The notes beneath the pieces are model-generated. The model was not told the DNA's origin and did not search any database. It worked only from the letters and a program-made list of their open reading frames with translations. Both the position numbers and the translations under genes were made by a program. Shown one piece after another: positions 35,315-39,468 of a DNA stretch of 39,468 nt (positions within the stretch are counted from its first letter, which is position 1; the number at the start of each line of letters is the position of its first letter). Source of the DNA: Pedobacter agri PB92 (GTDB taxonomy: Bacteria; Bacteroidota; Bacteroidia; Sphingobacteriales; Sphingobacteriaceae); the NCBI RefSeq assembly GCF_000258495.1, contig NZ_AJLG01000020.1, positions 1-39,468 of the forward strand, in the 5' to 3' direction.

Positions 35315-35370
35315 CCTGCTGTCCCTACAAGCTCCAATTGAAAAAATTGGAGGCTTTTCGTACCATCAGG
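35315..35370. repeat. Dispersed palindromic element before the CBS gene
   Basis: CCTG (35315-35318) pairs with CAGG (35367-35370); inside, AGCTCCAATT with a GAAAA loop pairs with AATTGGAGGCT (one bulge). The plus strand ends CTTTT. I remember close relatives of this 56-base unit in many Pedobacter-type genomes. The rest of the spacer 35162-35459 holds no other visible signal. Confidence 0.6.
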
Positions 35371-35459
35371 TTTATTTCAAAACTGCTTGCTAACCCTTTC
35401 AAAACAAATTTGATTTGCAGCTAATAATTTCTTAAATTGATTTAACCAAATAAACCATT

Positions 35460-35888
35460 ATGAAAACCGTTAAACATTTATTGGACACCAAACAGCCAAG
35501 AATTATCGCAGTGCCTGAAACCATTTCTGTGCTGGATGCCTTGAAAGTAATGACTGATAAAAACATCAGCGCTGTACTGGTAATGAAGAATGAAAAGCTT
35601 TCGGGTATTTTTACTGAACGTGATTATGCCAGGAAAATCATTCTTCAGGGTAAGTCTTCAAAAGATACCTTAATAAACGAAGTGATGACGCCAAACCCGA
35701 TCACCATCACCCTAAGCGATTCGATTGATTATTGTATGGAGTTGATGACCGAAAAACACATTCGTCATTTACCTATCGTAGTGAATGAGGAAGTGATAGG
35801 TATGCTATCGATCGGTGATATGGTGAAATTTATAATTGCCGATCAGAAACAAACAATCACCCAGCTGGAAAGCTATATAAGTGGGTAA
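35460..35888 (+). CDS. CBS-domain pair protein
   Basis: This 142-residue cytosolic protein consists of two CBS domains (about 10-62 and 76-134). The first carries ISVLDALKVMTDKNISAVLV with GIFTERDYARKIIL, the second DSIDYCMELMTEKHIRHLPI with GMLSIGDMVKFII. Such pairs bind AMP, ATP or SAM and act as energy or metabolite sensors. There is no attached effector domain, so its partner is unknown. It lies divergent from ahcY; a link to SAM metabolism would be speculation. Confidence 0.92.
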   Translation: MKTVKHLLDTKQPRIIAVPETISVLDALKVMTDKNISAVLVMKNEKLSGIFTERDYARKIILQGKSSKDTLINEVMTPNPITITLSDSIDYCMELMTEKHIRHLPIVVNEEVIGMLSIGDMVKFIIADQKQTITQLESYISG

Positions 35889-35923
35889 GAGTTTAAAGTG
35901 GAAAGTAAAATATTTAAAAGTAA

Positions 35924-35985
35924 AACCCGTCATTTCAATAAACAAAGCGTAAAAAGCTTTACTGCTTCAGTCGAAATGACGGGTT
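35924..35985. repeat. Perfect 13-base palindromic element between converging genes
   Basis: AACCCGTCATTTC (35924-35936) pairs without mismatch with GAAATGACGGGTT (35973-35985); an inner AAAGC/GCTTT stem lies between. The core GTCATTTCGACTGAAG is a dispersed phrase I recall from this phylum. It lies between the converging CBS and peptidase genes and may be used as a bidirectional terminator. Confidence 0.7.
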
Positions 35986-36013
35986 AAATGATGTAAGGTA
36001 TTTTAATGTAAAA

Positions 36014-37462
36014 CTATTTCCAGCGCCATTCGCCAGCAATGGTTAATGGCTCTTTCAAGTTTTGCGATTCTAAAAATGTCTTCAATTCTTCTTCGCTTTG
36101 CACACCTACCGGAATTTTCGGTGTATTTGCCAACGCGTAGGTAAGCATGGCACTATAACGGACTGTGTTCTTTAGGCCTTGTTCATCAACCAGCTTAAAA
36201 CTGTCTCCGTCTGAGTGATAAAATGGGCCTGAGTTATTTGGCAACTTACCGCCTGCTCCGCCGCCTGTAGGGATACCTTCTAACATAAATGGCTGATGAT
36301 CGCTATGCAAACCTGCGCCAGCGTTAAACAGGTTTTTAAATCCGGTATCTATTTTTACAATATCTGCACCCCAGGCTGTAAATAATTCTTTCATTTCAGC
36401 TCTCGAGGTTGAGAATCCTTTCGGATCATTCGTCATATCGTAATTCAACATAAACTTTACCTGATCGAGGTTTTTATCTTTCTTAGACTGATTGATATAA
36501 GCTTTAGAGCCTAATAACCCCTGCTCTTCGCCCATGAATAATACAAACTCAACAGTGCGTTTGGTTTTCAAATTGAGTTTTTTGAAAGTCCGGGCCATAT
36601 CCATCACCGCAAAGGAACCGATTCCATTATCAATTGCACCTGTTGATAAATCCCAGCTATCTAAATGACCTCCTACAACGATTTTATCTTTAGGCAATTC
36701 AGTCCCTTTAAAAGTAGCTACTACATTTCTCGCTTTAATTAAACCCGAAAAGTTAGTCATGCCGATATGCGCCATTTGTGCTTGACTCTTTAATTTTTCT
36801 TTAAGAGCCATTCCATCTTCTAAACCGATACAAACTGCAGGAATTGGAATTAGCTTACCTGTAACCGATGCTGTTCCGGTTAACAACACACCATTTTTTA
36901 CCGTATTAATGATGATTACACCAGTCGCACCATATTTGGTTGCAATGGCTGTCTTTTCGGAACGGTGAAGTGATTTTGTTCCAGCTGGGGAACCCGGCAA
37001 AACACCTAAATATATCAACGCAATTTTCCCTTTAAACTTTGACGGATTGGTTTGATAGTCAACTTCCATTCCGTTGCCGGCATCAACAATATCGCCGGTG
37101 ATGTTTGCACTAACAGGAGAATGCGCAAGTGTCACTGCTTTAACTTGAGTCAAACTGTTTTTATCGGTACCAATCGATACATCAACTGTTTTTCTTGCCC
37201 AGCTCTCCACTTCAAAAGGTTGGAACTTTACGTCACATCCATAAGATTTTAGCAAATCATAAGCATACTGTTCTGCCTTCGCTCCATTTGCTGATCCTGT
37301 TAACCGATGACCGATCGTTTCCGTTTCGTGTTTAAGGGTTTGATAGGCTTTGGAGTTCTGCTGAACATCAGCATTAATTTTCGAGAAAACATTGCCGAAT
37401 TGATCTTGCGCATTAGCGAAAAGCACACTGCAAATAAGTGCGGTGGAAAAGAAGTATTTCAT
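36014..37462 (-). CDS. M28 family zinc metallopeptidase, exported
   Basis: This 482-residue protein has a signal peptide (1-19, ending ANAQ), a PA-like insert (about 130-220) and an M28 peptidase domain. The two-zinc ligands can be read as H266 (GGHLDSWDLSTG), D278 (IDNGIGS), E312/E313 (FMGEEQGLLGS), D342 (LNYDMTND) and H416 (FYHSDGDS). It resembles carboxypeptidase Q and should remove amino acids or dipeptides in the periplasm or outside. There is no T9SS sorting domain. No good promoter box was found. Confidence 0.9.
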   Translation of the reverse strand: MKYFFSTALICSVLFANAQDQFGNVFSKINADVQQNSKAYQTLKHETETIGHRLTGSANGAKAEQYAYDLLKSYGCDVKFQPFEVESWARKTVDVSIGTDKNSLTQVKAVTLAHSPVSANITGDIVDAGNGMEVDYQTNPSKFKGKIALIYLGVLPGSPAGTKSLHRSEKTAIATKYGATGVIIINTVKNGVLLTGTASVTGKLIPIPAVCIGLEDGMALKEKLKSQAQMAHIGMTNFSGLIKARNVVATFKGTELPKDKIVVGGHLDSWDLSTGAIDNGIGSFAVMDMARTFKKLNLKTKRTVEFVLFMGEEQGLLGSKAYINQSKKDKNLDQVKFMLNYDMTNDPKGFSTSRAEMKELFTAWGADIVKIDTGFKNLFNAGAGLHSDHQPFMLEGIPTGGGAGGKLPNNSGPFYHSDGDSFKLVDEQGLKNTVRYSAMLTYALANTPKIPVGVQSEEELKTFLESQNLKEPLTIAGEWRWK

Positions 37463-37558
37463 GGGTTTTGGTTACTGAATTAATTGCTGAAAATACAAAA
37501 ATTACATTGAGCAGTTAAGCTGTAACGTTTATTTTGCTTTACGACATATATATATTCA

Positions 37559-37604
37559 CGCAGATTTAACGTGATAACCGCAGATTTAATAATTCAAAAT
37601 CTGC
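37559..37604. repeat. CGCAGATTTAA word repeat
   Basis: CGCAGATTTAA occurs directly at 37559-37569 and 37579-37589, and inverted as AAAATCTGC at 37596-37604. A degenerate AAATTTGCG follows. This is the same architecture as the ribosomal spacers, in the otherwise gene-free stretch 37463-37911. Confidence 0.6.
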
Positions 37605-37706
37605 AAAATTTGCGAGAGAAATTCAAAGCAACTGAAATATAACCAACCGAAGTTTATAAACGTGATTGTAGTGGAAATACTTTTTGTTTGCAGAAACATT
37701 AATTAC

Positions 37707-37772
37707 CTGTCATGCTGAGGTACGAAGCATCTGCAGCCGATGAAACAGATGCTTCATGCTTCAGCATGACAG
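37707..37772. repeat. Large REP-like cruciform
   Basis: CTGTCATGCTGA (37707-37718) pairs perfectly with TCAGCATGACAG (37761-37772), and GAAGCATCTG (37724-37733) with CAGATGCTTC (37746-37755). That is 22 paired positions in 66 bases. The outer arm matches a degenerate copy at 29483. The rest of 37463-37911 has no gene. Confidence 0.8.
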
Positions 37773-37911
37773 CCATTGAGCAAAAAGATTGAAACGAAAA
37801 GCAGGACGAACATTAAAATAAATTACTGTTTTTGCTTTCTAAGTCATAAAAAGAATTAACAAAAAAACACAAGCTAAGATGTTCTTATATGTCTTAAGTG
37901 GTTAAAATCCT

Positions 37912-38958
37912 TTATTGATGCGCCACTTTTTTCGGGAAAACAAGCGATGCGACAATACTAATTACCAAAATACTTAAGATCACAATTAGCGAATGTTCAG
38001 TGGTAAAACCAATTTTTTCGAGGTAAGTATGTCCTAACATTTTCACGCCGATAAACGCCAACAAAATAGCCAGGCCTGTTTTCAAATAATGGAATTTATG
38101 AATAATATTTACCAGCAAAAAGAACATGGAACGTAAACCCATGATGGCAAAAATATTGGAGAAAAACACAATGTACGGATCTTTCGTGACCGCGAAAATG
38201 GCAGGAATGGAATCGACTGCGAAAAGCAAATCGGTGAATTCTACAATCAATAAAACCAGGAATAACGGTGTAACATACCTTTTATGGTTAATGGTTACGA
38301 AGAAATTTTTGCCTTCATACTTTGGGTGAATCGAAAATATTTTCGACGCCCACTTCACTACCGGATGATTTTCAGGATCGATTTTTTCTTCATCTTTACT
38401 AAAAAACATTTTTATTCCTGTAAAAACCAGGAAAGCACCGAAGATGTAAAGGATCCATGCAAATTTTGCAATTAAAGCCGCACCCACAAAAATAAAAATG
38501 AAACGCATGATAATGGCACCCAAAATACCCCAGAACAGTACACGATGGTAGTATTTCTCCTCAACGGCAAAGGCAGAGAAAATGAGTACAATAACAAAGA
38601 TATTATCTACCGAAAGTGCATATTCAATAACGTAACCAGTTAAAAATTCTAAACCTAAATTCTGTCGGTACACTGCTAAACTTGCTTCGAAATCATCAGG
38701 AATAAGTTTAATGTGATGCTGATGATTGGTTACAATTTCCTGCAAGTGTGCAAAATCTCTTATGCCATGCAGCTGGTGGCCTTCGGTAAGTAATAGGAAG
38801 TAAAAACCGAGCGCAAGTCCGATCATAATTACACTCATGATGCCAGCTTGCTTTAAGCTAATTACATGTTCTTTTTTACTAAAAAGACCTAAATCTAAGG
38901 CCAAAATAAGTACAATAAATAAAAGGAAACCTAAACTGAAGAGTAATTCGCTGCTCAT
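37912..38958 (-). CDS. TerC/Alx family integral membrane protein
   Basis: This 348-residue inner-membrane protein has about nine helices. The family's acidic signatures are both present: EYALSVDNIFV with D118, and FTDLLFAVDSIPAIFA with D249. TerC/Alx proteins are linked to manganese homeostasis and tellurite resistance. Between helix 2 and helix 3 there is an extended loop (about 59-100) with H61, H64, H71, H79, H81 and H82, which may bind metal; such long loops are known to me in Bacteroidota members. Its ATG overlaps the upstream polyprenyl synthase stop (TAATG), so they are translationally coupled. No Mn-riboswitch is visible. Confidence 0.9.
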   Translation of the reverse strand: MSSELLFSLGFLLFIVLILALDLGLFSKKEHVISLKQAGIMSVIMIGLALGFYFLLLTEGHQLHGIRDFAHLQEIVTNHQHHIKLIPDDFEASLAVYRQNLGLEFLTGYVIEYALSVDNIFVIVLIFSAFAVEEKYYHRVLFWGILGAIIMRFIFIFVGAALIAKFAWILYIFGAFLVFTGIKMFFSKDEEKIDPENHPVVKWASKIFSIHPKYEGKNFFVTINHKRYVTPLFLVLLIVEFTDLLFAVDSIPAIFAVTKDPYIVFFSNIFAIMGLRSMFFLLVNIIHKFHYLKTGLAILLAFIGVKMLGHTYLEKIGFTTEHSLIVILSILVISIVASLVFPKKVAHQ

Positions 38959-39468
38959 TATTTTTTACGTTCGGTAGTATAAAGTACTAATTGTTCAAGA
39001 CCGGTCCTCGCCTCTCCGGCATCAAATTGATGCAAAATATCGAACGCGGCATTCTGGTATTCCAGCATTTTCTGGTTGGCATAATAAACACCTTGTTGTG
39101 CATTTACAAAGTCAATAATTTGCTGAATCTTAACCGGATCATCCTGATGATTTTTAACCAGATTGATGATCTTTTTCCGTTCAGATTTTTCTGCTTTATT
39201 TAGCGCATAAATTAAAGGCAAGGTTACTTTCTTTTCTTTAATATCGATACCTATGGGCTTACCCACATCGTCTGTTCCGAAATCAAAAGTATCATCCTTA
39301 ATTTGAAAGGCGATACCCACTTTCTCACCAAACAAGCGCATCTGCTCAATCGTTTCATCACTGGCCCCGGCCGATGCCGCACCTGCAGCACAACAAGAGG
39401 CAATTAACGAAGCTGTTTTCTGACGGATCACATCAAAATATAAATCCTCAGAAATATCCATCTTGCGC
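38958..39468 (-). CDS. Polyprenyl diphosphate synthase, C-terminal part (5' end outside window)
   Basis: The frame is open to the window edge, so the N-terminal half is missing. The visible 170 residues contain the second aspartate-rich motif (FQIKDDTFDF) and GKPIGIDIKEKKVTLPLIYA, both typical of all-trans polyprenyl synthases that make quinone side chains at the membrane. The ATG at 39461 is internal, as coding continues upstream. The product chain length cannot be told, as the first aspartate motif lies outside the window. It is followed by terC with a one-base overlap. Confidence 0.93.
   Translation of the reverse strand, partial: RKMDISEDLYFDVIRQKTASLIASCCAAGAASAGASDETIEQMRLFGEKVGIAFQIKDDTFDFGTDDVGKPIGIDIKEKKVTLPLIYALNKAEKSERKKIINLVKNHQDDPVKIQQIIDFVNAQQGVYYANQKMLEYQNAAFDILHQFDAGEARTGLEQLVLYTTERKK

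Noticed and set aside
37463..37911. Small RNA or gene in the spacer between the peptidase and terC genes
   Set aside because: Only word repeats and the REP-like cruciform are visible; no promoter-terminator pair or reading frame can be supported.
1..39468. tRNA and rRNA genes
   Set aside because: No cloverleaf or rRNA-like segment was recognised on either strand by eye; a tRNAscan run would settle it.

Overview
The window looks like a chromosomal segment from a member of the Bacteroidota, most likely family Sphingobacteriaceae (a Pedobacter-like organism). Evidence: AT-rich DNA; promoters of the phylum type (TTG about 20 bp upstream of a TAnnTTTG box); A-rich sequence instead of Shine-Dalgarno motifs before starts; zinc-free L36, S4 and S14; a PorP/SprF protein and a type B T9SS sorting domain; and intergenic 'phrase' repeats that I remember from this group. 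Exact genus is inference.

Layout. (1) 1-14004, all on the minus strand: the S10, spc and alpha ribosomal clusters read right to left from rplC to rpoA (rplC, D, W, B, rpsS, rplV, rpsC, rplP, rpmC, rpsQ, rplN, X, E, rpsN, rpsH, rplF, R, rpsE, rpmD, rplO, secY, map, infA, rpmJ, rpsM, K, D, rpoA). A promoter and short structured leader lie before rplC. (2) 14178-25538: an 11.5-kb block of non-ribosomal genes lying between rplC and rpsJ, which I would expect to be adjacent. It holds a TSUP transporter with DUF1634, a fungal-Tyr1-like prephenate dehydrogenase, a coiled-coil membrane protein, a three-gene T9SS adhesin operon, dgt, and a cluster of small disordered proteins around an orphan LuxR-type response regulator. 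(3) 25640-29191: the str operon (rpsL, rpsG, fusA, rpsJ), with its own promoter and a terminator after rpsJ. (4) 29667-39468: a Cys-rich lipoprotein, a TonB-receptor-like outer-membrane protein, a DUF6370 protein, ahcY, a CBS protein, an M28 peptidase, a TerC/Alx protein and a truncated polyprenyl synthase, separated by terminators and dispersed palindromes.

How it works together. Regions 1 and 3 make ribosomes, EF-G, SecY, methionine aminopeptidase, IF-1 and RNA polymerase alpha. The accessory block adds surface adhesion, tyrosine synthesis, dNTP control and probably stress protection. Most striking are five ribosomal-cluster spacers, each holding a different 9-14 base word that reappears in inverted orientation; in at least two it is also repeated directly. 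The genes are mostly ordinary; the interest lies in these spacers, the Tyr1-like enzyme, the adhesin triad, the disordered-protein cluster and the separation of str from S10.
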